From WHSM01 sp050701635 (GTDB lineage: Bacteria > Actinomycetota > Actinomycetes > Mycobacteriales > Micromonosporaceae), in the NCBI GenBank assembly GCA_050701635.1, contig JBOGDF010000198.1, forward strand, positions 1 to 10,430: 10,430 nucleotides of DNA. The letters run 5' to 3'. This document shows, one piece after another, positions 1 to 6,747 of the stretch. Both the position numbers and the translations under genes were made by a program. How positions within the stretch are numbered: the stretch's first letter is position 1; every line of letters begins with the position of its first letter. The notes below the pieces were generated by a model. The model ran no database searches. It saw nothing but the letters and a program-made list of their open reading frames with translations, and was not told where the DNA came from.

Positions 1-438
1 GGCGGCCCAGCTGTGCCGTGCCGGCCACCAGATCGCCTCCTCGCCGATCTCCCGCACCGGCCGCTGGCCGTCGTGGTGCCGGTCGGCCATGCTCTTCGCG
101 GCGCCGTCCGCACCGTCGCTGTCGGCGTCGTACACCGACAGGTCGATCGTCAGGGTGCGTTCGCTGGGGCCCACCCCGGCGCCCGCCTGCCAGTCCTCGG
201 GGCGCTCCCAGCTCCAGGTGCAGTACTCGTTGACCGTGTACTCCCCGAGCCAGCCGTCCTTCGCCTCGGGCGGATCGAGCGTGCCGACCCCGAGCAGCTC
301 CTCGGCGGCCTGCTGCGACAACAGGTCACAGGGCTTGAGGTCGGCCGGGTACCGGGTCGCCGGCGCGGCGCAGCCCGCCACACCCAGCAACCCCACCACC
401 AGCGGTACGCCGACCCACCGCCGTACGCAGACGCGCAT
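1..438 (-). CDS. DUF3558-like secreted lipoprotein (C-terminus beyond the window)
   Basis: This open frame starts at ATG 438-436 on the minus strand and runs off the left edge with no stop; 146 codons are visible. A GGAGGA SD site lies just upstream. The N-terminus is a lipoprotein signal peptide: Arg at residues 2, 6 and 7, a hydrophobic stretch at 9-20 and the lipobox VAGC, with the lipidated Cys at 23. The mature part has a Cys followed by Leu-Leu (PCDLL) and, about 34 residues later, a second Cys before Trp (CTWSW). These paired cysteines are typical of actinobacterial DUF3558 lipoproteins. The function of that family is not established, and the assignment rests on architecture only. The product should be anchored to the outer face of the membrane. 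It is transcribed divergently from the sigma factor. A second protein of the same type lies at 7429-8025. Confidence 0.8.
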   Translation of the reverse strand, partial: MRVCVRRWVGVPLVVGLLGVAGCAAPATRYPADLKPCDLLSQQAAEELLGVGTLDPPEAKDGWLGEYTVNEYCTWSWERPEDWQAGAGVGPSERTLTIDLSVYDADSDGADGAAKSMADRHHDGQRPVREIGEEAIWWPARHSWAA

Positions 439-732
439 CCTGCTCCTCCGACGAGTCCGATCACGGGCCGGCCGGCACGGTAGCAAGCGCCGCACAGCCC
501 GGCCGTACTCCGTGACGCAGAGGAGAGCAACAGCTGGCGTTTGGACAACAATCAGCAACAATGGCCCCGGCAAATCACCGCATAACCGGCAGTTGACCCG
601 ATGGTGTACCGCGACAACTCCCGACTTCATGCCACCCTGTCCCCTGGTCCACGCCAGGGTCGTTCCACCGCGGGCAAGCTCATCGCCAACGGAAACGACC
701 CGAGCAACCAACACGGGGGAGGTCAGGGGACC
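439..732. other. Divergent intergenic region between the lipoprotein and sigB
   Basis: This 294-nt region must hold the promoters of both flanking genes. For the lipoprotein, TACCGT on the minus strand (482-477) is a possible -10 element about 39 nt before its ATG, but no convincing -35 accompanies it. On the plus strand TTGACC (593-598) looks like a -35, but no good -10 follows at 16-18 nt. A perfect inverted repeat, CCCTGG (642-647) and CCAGGG (654-659) with a 6-nt loop, lies within what would be the sigB leader. No other gene is supported here. An in-frame ATG at 601 would extend the sigma factor by 44 residues but has no SD site. Confidence 0.5.
715..722 (+). promoter_or_regulatory. Shine-Dalgarno site deciding the GTG start of sigB
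   Basis: The purine run GGGGGAGG ends 10 nt before GTG 733. The spacing is slightly long, and a further GGGGA at 726-730 lies closer. No comparable site precedes the upstream in-frame ATG at 601, and starting at 733 gives a protein of normal SigB length. Confidence 0.55.
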
Positions 733-1716
733 GTGGCACTACCACTCATCGACACCGAGCCGGAGATCCTTGCCGGCGGCGCCGACTACCGCGACGACCG
801 CGGTGCATCCGCGGACCTGGTTCGCGCATACCTGAACGGGATCGGGCGCACCAAGCTGCTCACCGCCGAGCAGGAGGTCGACCTGTCCAAGGCCATCGAA
901 GCCGGCCTGTACGCCGACGAACTGCTCGGCACCCGCGACGACCTGGAGCCGGCGTACGCCGCCGACCTGGCGATCATCGTCAAGCAGGGACAGGCGGCGA
1001 AGAACCACCTGCTCGAGGCCAACCTGCGCCTGGTGGTCAGCATCGCCAAGCGCTACACCGGCCGCGGCATGGCGTTCCTGGACCTGATCCAGGAGGGCAA
1101 CCTGGGGCTGATCCGGGCGGTCGAGAAGTTCGACTACACCAAGGGCTTCAAGTTCTCCACGTACGCCACCTGGTGGATCCGGCAGGCGATCACCCGCGCG
1201 ATGGCCGACCAGTCCCGCACCATCCGGATCCCGGTGCACATGGTCGAGCAGGTCAACCGGATGGTCCGTACCCGCCGCGAGCTGTCGATGCAGCTCGGCC
1301 GCGAGCCGCGCAACGAGGAGATCGCCGAGGCGCTCGGCATCCCCACCTTCCAGGTGATCGAGCTGCTCTCGTACGACCGGGAGCCGGTCAGCCTGGACCA
1401 GGCGGTGGGCGAGGACGGCGACAGCGCGCTGTCGGACTTCGTGTGCCGTACCGACCCGAAGAGCGACCCCGAGGACAACGTCTCGTACGGCCTGCTGCGC
1501 CACGAGGTCGAAGGCGTGCTGTCCACCCTGAACAAGCGCGAGCAGGACGTGATCCGGCTGCGCTTCGGCCTCGACGACGGCCGCCAGCGCACCCTCGACG
1601 AGGTGGGCAAGGAGTTCGGCCTCTCGCGGGAGCGGATCCGGCAGATCGAGAAGGTGACGCTGCTCAAGCTGCGGCACCCGTCGCGGGCCAAGCGCCTCGA
1701 GGCGTACATGTCATAA
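733..1716 (+). CDS. sigB: Primary-like group 2 RNA polymerase sigma-70 factor, SigB class
   Basis: This encodes a 327-residue sigma factor that would direct RNA polymerase to a subset of promoters, by family usually stationary-phase or stress genes. Region 1.2 is at about residues 27-60 (DLVRAYLNGIG). Region 2 spans about 91-161, with the signature LLEANLRLVV, the RNAP-binding stretch FLDLIQEGNLGLIRAVEKFD, and the -10 recognition helix around YATWWIRQAITRAMADQSRT. Region 3 is at about 167-240. Region 4 is at about 255-316, with the -35 helix-turn-helix LDEVGKEFGLSRERIRQIE. There is no long acidic N-terminus, so this is not the housekeeping HrdB/SigA. Length and sequence closely match mycobacterial SigB (about 323 aa), recalled from knowledge of the family. 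GTG 733 is preferred over ATG 601 because it has an SD site and gives the normal length. The gene ends with TAA and is convergent with the acetyltransferase gene. Confidence 0.93.
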   Translation: MALPLIDTEPEILAGGADYRDDRGASADLVRAYLNGIGRTKLLTAEQEVDLSKAIEAGLYADELLGTRDDLEPAYAADLAIIVKQGQAAKNHLLEANLRLVVSIAKRYTGRGMAFLDLIQEGNLGLIRAVEKFDYTKGFKFSTYATWWIRQAITRAMADQSRTIRIPVHMVEQVNRMVRTRRELSMQLGREPRNEEIAEALGIPTFQVIELLSYDREPVSLDQAVGEDGDSALSDFVCRTDPKSDPEDNVSYGLLRHEVEGVLSTLNKREQDVIRLRFGLDDGRQRTLDEVGKEFGLSRERIRQIEKVTLLKLRHPSRAKRLEAYMS

Positions 1717-1730
1717 CCAACCGCGGTCCG

Positions 1731-1860
1731 GGGGCGGGCGCGCGGTGGCCCGGGGGCGGGCCGCGGGGCCCGGGGACGGGCCGTGTCACAAGCTGCGGCC
1801 GGGGGGCCGCGGAGGCTGTGGTCCGGGGGGCTGCAGCCGCCGCGGTCGGGGGCCGCGGAA
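1731..1860 (+). other. G-rich 3' region of sigB with G-quadruplex motif and small hairpins
   Basis: Just after the sigB stop, the sense strand holds many G runs. From 1752 to 1780 there are five runs of three or more G joined by loops of 1-4 nt (C, CCGC, CCC, AC), which satisfies the usual G-quadruplex pattern. A near-copy of the first part (GGGGGCGGGC) also occurs at about 1735-1744. Further on, GCGGCC (1795-1800) and GGCCGC (1805-1810) form a perfect 6-bp stem around GGGG. Two CCGCGG copies around TCGGGGG follow at about 1840-1858. No SD-preceded gene is supported here. The composition differs from the coding DNA around it. Confidence 0.6.
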
Positions 1861-1899
1861 AGCGCGACCATGTGTCGCGGAGAGGGAAACCGGGGTGAA

Positions 1900-1942
1900 G
1901 GGGTCGGTGTCGGGGGACACCGGCCCCGCTCCCGTTTTCGGG
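1900..1942 (+). terminator. Probable terminator of sigB between convergent genes
   Basis: The arms GGGGTCGGTGTC (1900-1911) and GACACCGGCCCC (1916-1927) form a 12-bp stem around a GGGG loop. In plus-strand RNA the single non-Watson-Crick pair is a G-U wobble (1904 with 1923). In minus-strand RNA the same position is a C-A mismatch, so the structure favours transcripts from sigB. A second small hairpin, CCCG-TTTT-CGGG (1931-1942), follows and provides the only T run. There is no long U tract, which is common for actinobacterial terminators. A weaker CCCC/GGGG stem (1945-1957) lies next to the stop of the opposing gene and might serve that gene. Confidence 0.65.
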
Positions 1943-1965
1943 CTCCCCATCGCGGGGCCCGCAGG

Positions 1966-4596
1966 TCAGTCCAGGCGGCGGGGGCCGGCGTCGGTACGGC
2001 TGTCGCCGGGGCCGAGCTCGACGGCGGCGTGCAGCACGGCCAGCCCGTCGGTAGCGACCAGCACCGGACTCAGCTCCAGCCCGCGTACCCGGGGATGCTC
2101 GTCGACCAGCAGGCCGATCCGGATCAACAGCTGCTGCAGCGCGGCGGTGTCGACCCGTTCCGAGCCCCGCTCGCCGAGCAGCAGCGGGGCACCGCGGTAG
2201 TCGCGTACCAGCGCCTCGGCGTCGACGTCGGTGAGCGGCGCGGCCCGCCACTGCGCGCCGCCCAGCAGCGCCGCGGTCGCCCCGCCCAGGCCGAAGCCGA
2301 CCACCGGGCCGAATGCGGGGCCCTCGTACACCTGGATCCGGCACGCCACCCCGGGCAGCCGCATCGGCTGCACCAGCACCGGCGCCGCGCCGCTTCGGCC
2401 GCCGAACCGCTCCGCGATCTCCCGGTACGCCTCCGCCACGGCGTCCGGGTCGGTGAGCCGCAGCCGTACCGCGCCCAGATCGAGCCGGTCCCGCAGCGCC
2501 TTGTCGCTGATCTTCAACACCACCGGGTACCCGAGCCGCTCGGCCGCCTCCACCGCCTGCTCCGGCGAGTGCACCAGCGCCGACGGCGTCACCTCGATGC
2601 CGTACTGCCCGAGCAGCGCCGCCGCCTCCCCGTCGAGCAGCGTGACGGTCTCGGAGCCCGCCAGAGCGGTGTCGATCGCCTCGGCGGCCGCTTCCGGGTC
2701 GATTCCGGGCAGCTCCGGTACGGTGCCGGCCGGCTCGCGGCGCCAGGCGGCGTAGTCGGCGACCCGGCCGAGGGCGCGTACCGCCTCCTCGACGGAGCCG
2801 TACGAGGGCACGGTGCCGCGCTCGGGCGTACCGTCCTCGCCGAGCCGGCGCAGCAGCCGCGCGGCCGCGGGGTCGTCGGCGCCGATGAAGGTGGCGACCA
2901 CCGGCTTGTCGCCGCCGACCGTATGGTCCCGCAGCACCTCGCCGTACTCGGCGCTGTCGATCGCCAACGCCGGTACGAACACCGCCACGATCGCGTCGAT
3001 CCCGGGGTCCTCGACGGCGGCGCCGAGCGCCTCGGCGAACTGCTCCGCGGTGGCGCTGGGCCCCACGTCGACCGGATACCGGGCCGGTACGGTCAGCCCG
3101 GCGGCCGTACTCGCCTGGGCGGCGAGCAGCCCCAGCGCGGTGGAGTTGCCCACGATCCCGACCCGGCGACCCGCCGGCAGCGGCTGGTACGCCAGCAGCA
3201 GCCCGACGTCGAACAGCTCCCCCACGGTGGCCACCCGGATCACGCCGTGCTGCGCGAACAGCGTCGCCGCCTCGTCCCAGGCCACGTCGACATGAGCGAC
3301 CGTGACCACGGGCTTGCGCCGGGCGAGCTGGCGCGCCACCCGGGCGAACTTGCGCGGGTTGCCGAAGGTCTCCAGGTAGAGCAGCACCACGTCGGTGCCC
3401 GGGTCGGTGTGCCAGTACTGCAGTAGATCGTTGCCGGACACGTCGGCCCGGTTGCCCGCCGAGACGAAGCCGGACAGCCCCAGCCCGCGCCCGGCGGCGG
3501 TGGCCAGCAGCGCCACGCCGAACGCCCCCGACTGGCAGAAGAACCCGACCCGGCCCCGGTGCGGCAGCCGCGGCGCCAGGCTGGCGTTGAGGCGTACCCC
3601 CGGATCGGTGTTGGCGATCCCGAAGCAGTTCGGGCCGACCACCCGCATGCCGTACCGGTGGCCGGTGCGCACCACATCGCGTTCCAGGGCGGCGCCCGGC
3701 TCGCCGGTCTCGGAGAAGCCGGAGCTGACGATCACCACGCCCGTGGCGCCCGCCTCGCCGCAGTCGCGCACCGCGTCGCGTACCGCATGGGCCGGTACGG
3801 CGATCACCGCCAGGTCGACCGGCTGCCCGATCGCATCCACCCTGGGGTACGCCGGCCGCCCGAGCACCGTGGTCGCCTTCGCGTTGACCGGGTAGACCGG
3901 CCCGGTGAACTCGCCGGCGAGCAGGCCGCGCAGCAGCACGTGCCCGACCGTGCCCTCCCGGTCGCTGGCGCCCACCACCGCCACCGACCCCGGCGTGAAC
4001 AGCCGCGCGATCGACGCCGCCTCGGAGCGCTGCTCCCGCTCCCGGGCCACCTCCACGGCGCGGGTCACGTCGGTCAGCTCCAGGCTGTGGTGCATCACCC
4101 CGTCCCGGTACGAGCGCTCCAGGGCGTACCCGGCGTCGGCCAGCACCCGCTGCATGGTGCGGTTCTCCGGGAGGGTTTCGGCGACGAACCGGTGAATCCC
4201 CTCCTCGGCCGCGGCCGCCGCCAGGTGCTCCAGCAGCACCGACCCGACCCCGCGCCCCTGGTACGCGTCCTCCACCACGAACGCGATCTCGGCCTCCTCG
4301 GCGGCGAGCCGGTCGAACCGGCCGACCCCGATCAGGTCGTCCCCGACCTCCACCACCAGCGCCTCCCGGTCGTGGTGGTCGACGGTGACGAACCGGTTCA
4401 GGTCCCGTTGCGGGATCCGAGGGTACGGCGAGAAGTACCGCAGGTACCGGGTGCGCTCGGAGAACCGGGAATGCAGCGCGACCAGCGCGGACGCGTCCGC
4501 CGGCCGGATCGGCCGCAGGTGCGCCACCGCCCCGTCGGCCAGCACCACGTCCGCCGCCCGGTGCGCCGGGTACCCCGGCTCGTCCACAGTGGACAT
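1966..4596 (-). CDS. Pat-like protein lysine acetyltransferase: N-terminal GNAT fused to degenerate ADP-forming acyl-CoA synthetase
   Basis: This encodes 876 residues. Residues about 20-175 are a GNAT domain with the acetyl-CoA loop QGRGVG at 113-118. Residues about 195-320 are a CoA-binding domain (VVGASDREG at 207-215). Residues about 345-580 are succinyl-CoA-ligase-like (CQSGAFG at 354-360). Residues about 640-865 are an ATP-grasp-like domain. GNAT-first order is the arrangement of Streptomyces PatA-type enzymes; E. coli Pat has its GNAT last. Such proteins acetylate lysines, classically inactivating acetyl-CoA synthetase, and are cytosolic. The catalytic SGR...SHTGALAGSD stretch of active synthetases is missing: after KPVV (428-431) comes a shortened VAHVDVAWDEAA. 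The ATP-grasp HKSDxGGV motif reads RDRLDLGAV. A sensor or allosteric role is therefore inferred. The ATG lies 2 nt after the acuC stop with no good SD site, which suggests coupled translation. The substrate is unknown. Confidence 0.88.
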   Translation of the reverse strand: MSTVDEPGYPAHRAADVVLADGAVAHLRPIRPADASALVALHSRFSERTRYLRYFSPYPRIPQRDLNRFVTVDHHDREALVVEVGDDLIGVGRFDRLAAEEAEIAFVVEDAYQGRGVGSVLLEHLAAAAAEEGIHRFVAETLPENRTMQRVLADAGYALERSYRDGVMHHSLELTDVTRAVEVAREREQRSEAASIARLFTPGSVAVVGASDREGTVGHVLLRGLLAGEFTGPVYPVNAKATTVLGRPAYPRVDAIGQPVDLAVIAVPAHAVRDAVRDCGEAGATGVVIVSSGFSETGEPGAALERDVVRTGHRYGMRVVGPNCFGIANTDPGVRLNASLAPRLPHRGRVGFFCQSGAFGVALLATAAGRGLGLSGFVSAGNRADVSGNDLLQYWHTDPGTDVVLLYLETFGNPRKFARVARQLARRKPVVTVAHVDVAWDEAATLFAQHGVIRVATVGELFDVGLLLAYQPLPAGRRVGIVGNSTALGLLAAQASTAAGLTVPARYPVDVGPSATAEQFAEALGAAVEDPGIDAIVAVFVPALAIDSAEYGEVLRDHTVGGDKPVVATFIGADDPAAARLLRRLGEDGTPERGTVPSYGSVEEAVRALGRVADYAAWRREPAGTVPELPGIDPEAAAEAIDTALAGSETVTLLDGEAAALLGQYGIEVTPSALVHSPEQAVEAAERLGYPVVLKISDKALRDRLDLGAVRLRLTDPDAVAEAYREIAERFGGRSGAAPVLVQPMRLPGVACRIQVYEGPAFGPVVGFGLGGATAALLGGAQWRAAPLTDVDAEALVRDYRGAPLLLGERGSERVDTAALQQLLIRIGLLVDEHPRVRGLELSPVLVATDGLAVLHAAVELGPGDSRTDAGPRRLD

Positions 4597-4598
4597 GC

Positions 4599-5783
4599 TC
4601 AGTCCCGCGGGTCGTACGGATCCAGACCGTGCAGCGGGAAGACCGCGCGCCGGGTGGCGCCGATGGCGCGGTCGGTGGCATCCGGCTCGTCGTCCGGCAG
4701 CCACGGCTGGTACGCGGTGTCGCAGTCGTCGGTCATCCGCAGCGGCGGGGTCGACATCGGGCGCCGCTCGCGGGCCAGCGCGCGCCAGTGCAGTGGCGTA
4801 CCGGTGGTGGGGTCGAGCGGGTCGCCGGTGACGATCGCGAGCAGATGCGTCCACGCCCGCGGTACCGCCTCCACCAGTGCGTACCCGCCGCCGCCGGTGG
4901 CCACCCAGCGGCCATCGCACAGCTCCTCGGCCAGCTCCCGCAGCGCCAGGTAACTGGCCCGCTGCCCGTCCACCGACAGCCGCAGGTCGGCGAGCGGGTC
5001 CATCCGGTGGGCGTCCGCGCCGCACTGGGTGAACAGCAGCTGCGGCCGGTACGCCCGCAGCAGCCCCGGCACCACCGCGTGGAATGCCCGCAGCCAGCCC
5101 GCGTCCCCGACGCCCGGCGGCAGCGCCACGTTGACCGAGGTGCCTTCCGCGCCGGGGCCGCCGGTCTCGTCCGGGAAGCCGGTGCCGGGGAACAGCGCCA
5201 GCGGCGTCTCGTGCAGGCTGATGGTGAGCACCCGCGGGTCGTGGTAGAAGATCTCCTGGACCCCGTCCCCGTGGTGTACGTCGACGTCCACGTACGCGAT
5301 CCGCTCCGCGCCCTGGTCGAGCAGCCGGGCGATGGCGATCGCGGGATCGTTGTAGACGCAGAAACCGGAGGCGCGGTCCGGCATCGCGTGGTGCAGCCCG
5401 CCGGCGATGTTCACGGCGCGGCGTACCTCCCCCGACCACACCGCCTCGGCGGCCATCACGGTGGCGCCGGCGACGTACGCGCTGACGGTGTGCATGTCGG
5501 CGAACACCGGGTTGTCCGGGGTGCCGAGCCCGGCGCCGGTGAAGAACGGATCGTCGGAGGCGGCCTTCACCGCGGCCAGGTAGTCGGCCTGGTGCACCCG
5601 GCGCAGCGTGGCGTCGTCGGCCTGCTGCGGCTTGGCAAGGCTGACCCCGTCGCGGTCCAGTACGCCGAGCGCGCGCGCCAGCGCGATCGTCAGCTCGAGC
5701 CGTACCGGGTCCAGGGGGTGGTCGCCCAGGTCGTACCCGAGCAGGCCGTCGTCCCAGACCACCAGCGAGTTGGTCCCCGGCAT
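4599..5783 (-). CDS. acuC: AcuC-type class I histone-deacetylase-like lysine deacetylase
   Basis: This encodes 394 residues of a zinc-dependent arginase/deacetylase-fold enzyme that removes acetyl groups from lysines; in Bacillus AcuC acts on acetyl-CoA synthetase. All catalytic elements known from class I deacetylases are visible: the His pair in GGLHHA (131-132), the zinc ligands Asp168 and His170 in DVDVHHGDGV, the third ligand Asp257 in QCGADAH, and the transition-state Tyr301 in GGGGY. It should therefore be active. I chose ATG 5783 because GGAGAGGGG precedes it at suitable spacing and the product starts like other AcuC proteins (LVVWDDGLLGYD). An in-frame ATG at 5816 would add 11 residues, but its GGGAGG touches the start codon. 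The gene lies between sseA and the acetyltransferase on one strand, almost certainly in one operon, pairing an acetylation eraser with its writer. Confidence 0.93.
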   Translation of the reverse strand: MPGTNSLVVWDDGLLGYDLGDHPLDPVRLELTIALARALGVLDRDGVSLAKPQQADDATLRRVHQADYLAAVKAASDDPFFTGAGLGTPDNPVFADMHTVSAYVAGATVMAAEAVWSGEVRRAVNIAGGLHHAMPDRASGFCVYNDPAIAIARLLDQGAERIAYVDVDVHHGDGVQEIFYHDPRVLTISLHETPLALFPGTGFPDETGGPGAEGTSVNVALPPGVGDAGWLRAFHAVVPGLLRAYRPQLLFTQCGADAHRMDPLADLRLSVDGQRASYLALRELAEELCDGRWVATGGGGYALVEAVPRAWTHLLAIVTGDPLDPTTGTPLHWRALARERRPMSTPPLRMTDDCDTAYQPWLPDDEPDATDRAIGATRRAVFPLHGLDPYDPRD

Positions 5784-5825
5784 CCGCGCGCCCACCCCTC
5801 TCCCCGTGCGGCTCATCCTCCCACG

Positions 5826-6653
5826 TCAGCCGCCGGTGGCCGTGGCGATGGGGCGGTCCGGGTTGGTGATCCACTCGCTCCAGGAGCCCACGTACAGGGC
5901 CGGGCGGAGCCCGGCGACGGTCATCCCGAGGACGGTACGGGCGGCGGTCACCCCGGATCCGCAGTACGTCCCCGCGTCCACCCCGTCGGTGGCACCGTGC
6001 GCCGCGAAGCGCTCCCGCAGCTGGTCGGCCGGCGCGAACCGGCCGTCCGGTCCGAGCTCGGCGTTGGGCAGGTTGACGGCGCCCGGGATATGCCCAGCCA
6101 CACGGTCAATGGGCTCGGCGTCACCTCGGTATCGGTCGGGGGTCCGTACGTCCAGCAGCACCCCTTTCTCGGCGAGCGCGGCGGCGCCGGCGGCGTCCAG
6201 CAGCGGCATCCCGCCGGGGCGTACCACCACGTCGCCGGCGCGCGGGATCGGCTGCGCGGTGTCGGTCGGGCCGGTCCACGCGGGGAAGCCGCCGTCGAGC
6301 ACGTACACCTCGGTCAGGCCGGCCCAGCGCAGCGTCCACCAGGTACGTGAGGCCGCCAGCTGGTCGCCGCCGTCGTACACCACGATCCGGGATCCGCCGT
6401 CGATCCCGAGCCGGCGCAGCACCGCCTGCAGATGCGCAGGATCCGGCAGCGGATGCCGGCCACCGGCGCCCGGCGGCCCGCAGATGTCGGTGTCGAACTC
6501 GGCGAACACCGCCCCCGGTACGTGCCCCGCGTCGTACGCGCTGCGTAACGACGGCCCACCCAGCCGCCACCGCACGTCCAGCACGATCGGGGCCGGATCC
6601 GCGTCCAACCAACTACGGAGCGTGTCAGTATCGATCAACGGGTTGTCGTACAT
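5826..6653 (-). CDS. sseA: 3-mercaptopyruvate/thiosulfate sulfurtransferase, tandem rhodanese domains
   Basis: This encodes 275 residues with two rhodanese domains. The N-terminal inactive one is about 5-127 (IVLDVRW, GHVPGAV, VVYDGGD) and the C-terminal catalytic one is about 150-268 (LLDVRTPDRYRGD, GHIPGAVNLP). The active-site cysteine is C231 in the loop CGSGVTA. A Gly-Ser loop of this type is associated with 3-mercaptopyruvate sulfurtransferase, whereas classical thiosulfate rhodaneses have CRKGVT; the substrate preference is an inference from this. The enzyme moves sulfane sulfur to cyanide, thiols or thioredoxin and is cytosolic. It looks like the first gene of an operon with acuC (42 nt on, or 9 nt if the longer acuC start is used) and the acetyltransferase. 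No SD site precedes ATG 6653, so the message may be leaderless. The gene is divergent from ideR, with a 94-nt gap. Confidence 0.9.
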   Translation of the reverse strand: MYDNPLIDTDTLRSWLDADPAPIVLDVRWRLGGPSLRSAYDAGHVPGAVFAEFDTDICGPPGAGGRHPLPDPAHLQAVLRRLGIDGGSRIVVYDGGDQLAASRTWWTLRWAGLTEVYVLDGGFPAWTGPTDTAQPIPRAGDVVVRPGGMPLLDAAGAAALAEKGVLLDVRTPDRYRGDAEPIDRVAGHIPGAVNLPNAELGPDGRFAPADQLRERFAAHGATDGVDAGTYCGSGVTAARTVLGMTVAGLRPALYVGSWSEWITNPDRPIATATGG

Positions 6654-6734
6654 GTGAACTAGTCTGCCAACGCCGGTACGGGCCGTCGCGGCGGTGCGGA
6701 TAGCAACCGATGTCCGGGTAGCATCGGAGACCAA

Positions 6735-6740
6735 GGGAGG
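6735..6740 (+). promoter_or_regulatory. Shine-Dalgarno site deciding the TTG start of ideR
   Basis: GGGAGG ends 7 nt before TTG 6748, which is ideal spacing. The upstream in-frame ATG at 6694 has no such site and would add 18 residues foreign to the family. Starting at TTG gives MNDLVDTTEMYL, the expected IdeR N-terminus, and puts the metal ligand Met at position 10. Confidence 0.85.
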
Positions 6741-6747
6741 ACCCGCG

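Noticed and set aside
593..619. TTGACC as the -35 of a sigB promoter
   Set aside because: No acceptable -10 element at 16-18 nt; kept only as a note in the intergenic entry.
601..732. ATG 601 as the sigB start
   Set aside because: No SD site, 44 extra residues without sigma-factor resemblance, and a better-supported GTG at 733.
1664..4681. A 1005-codon open frame on the minus strand covering the acetyltransferase gene
   Set aside because: It is extremely rich in Arg, Gly, Ala and Pro with no family resemblance, and overlaps a well-supported gene in another frame; long spurious frames are expected at this GC content.
6654..6747. IdeR box in the sseA/ideR divergent region
   Set aside because: Nothing resembling the TTAGGTTAGSCTAACCTAA palindrome is present.
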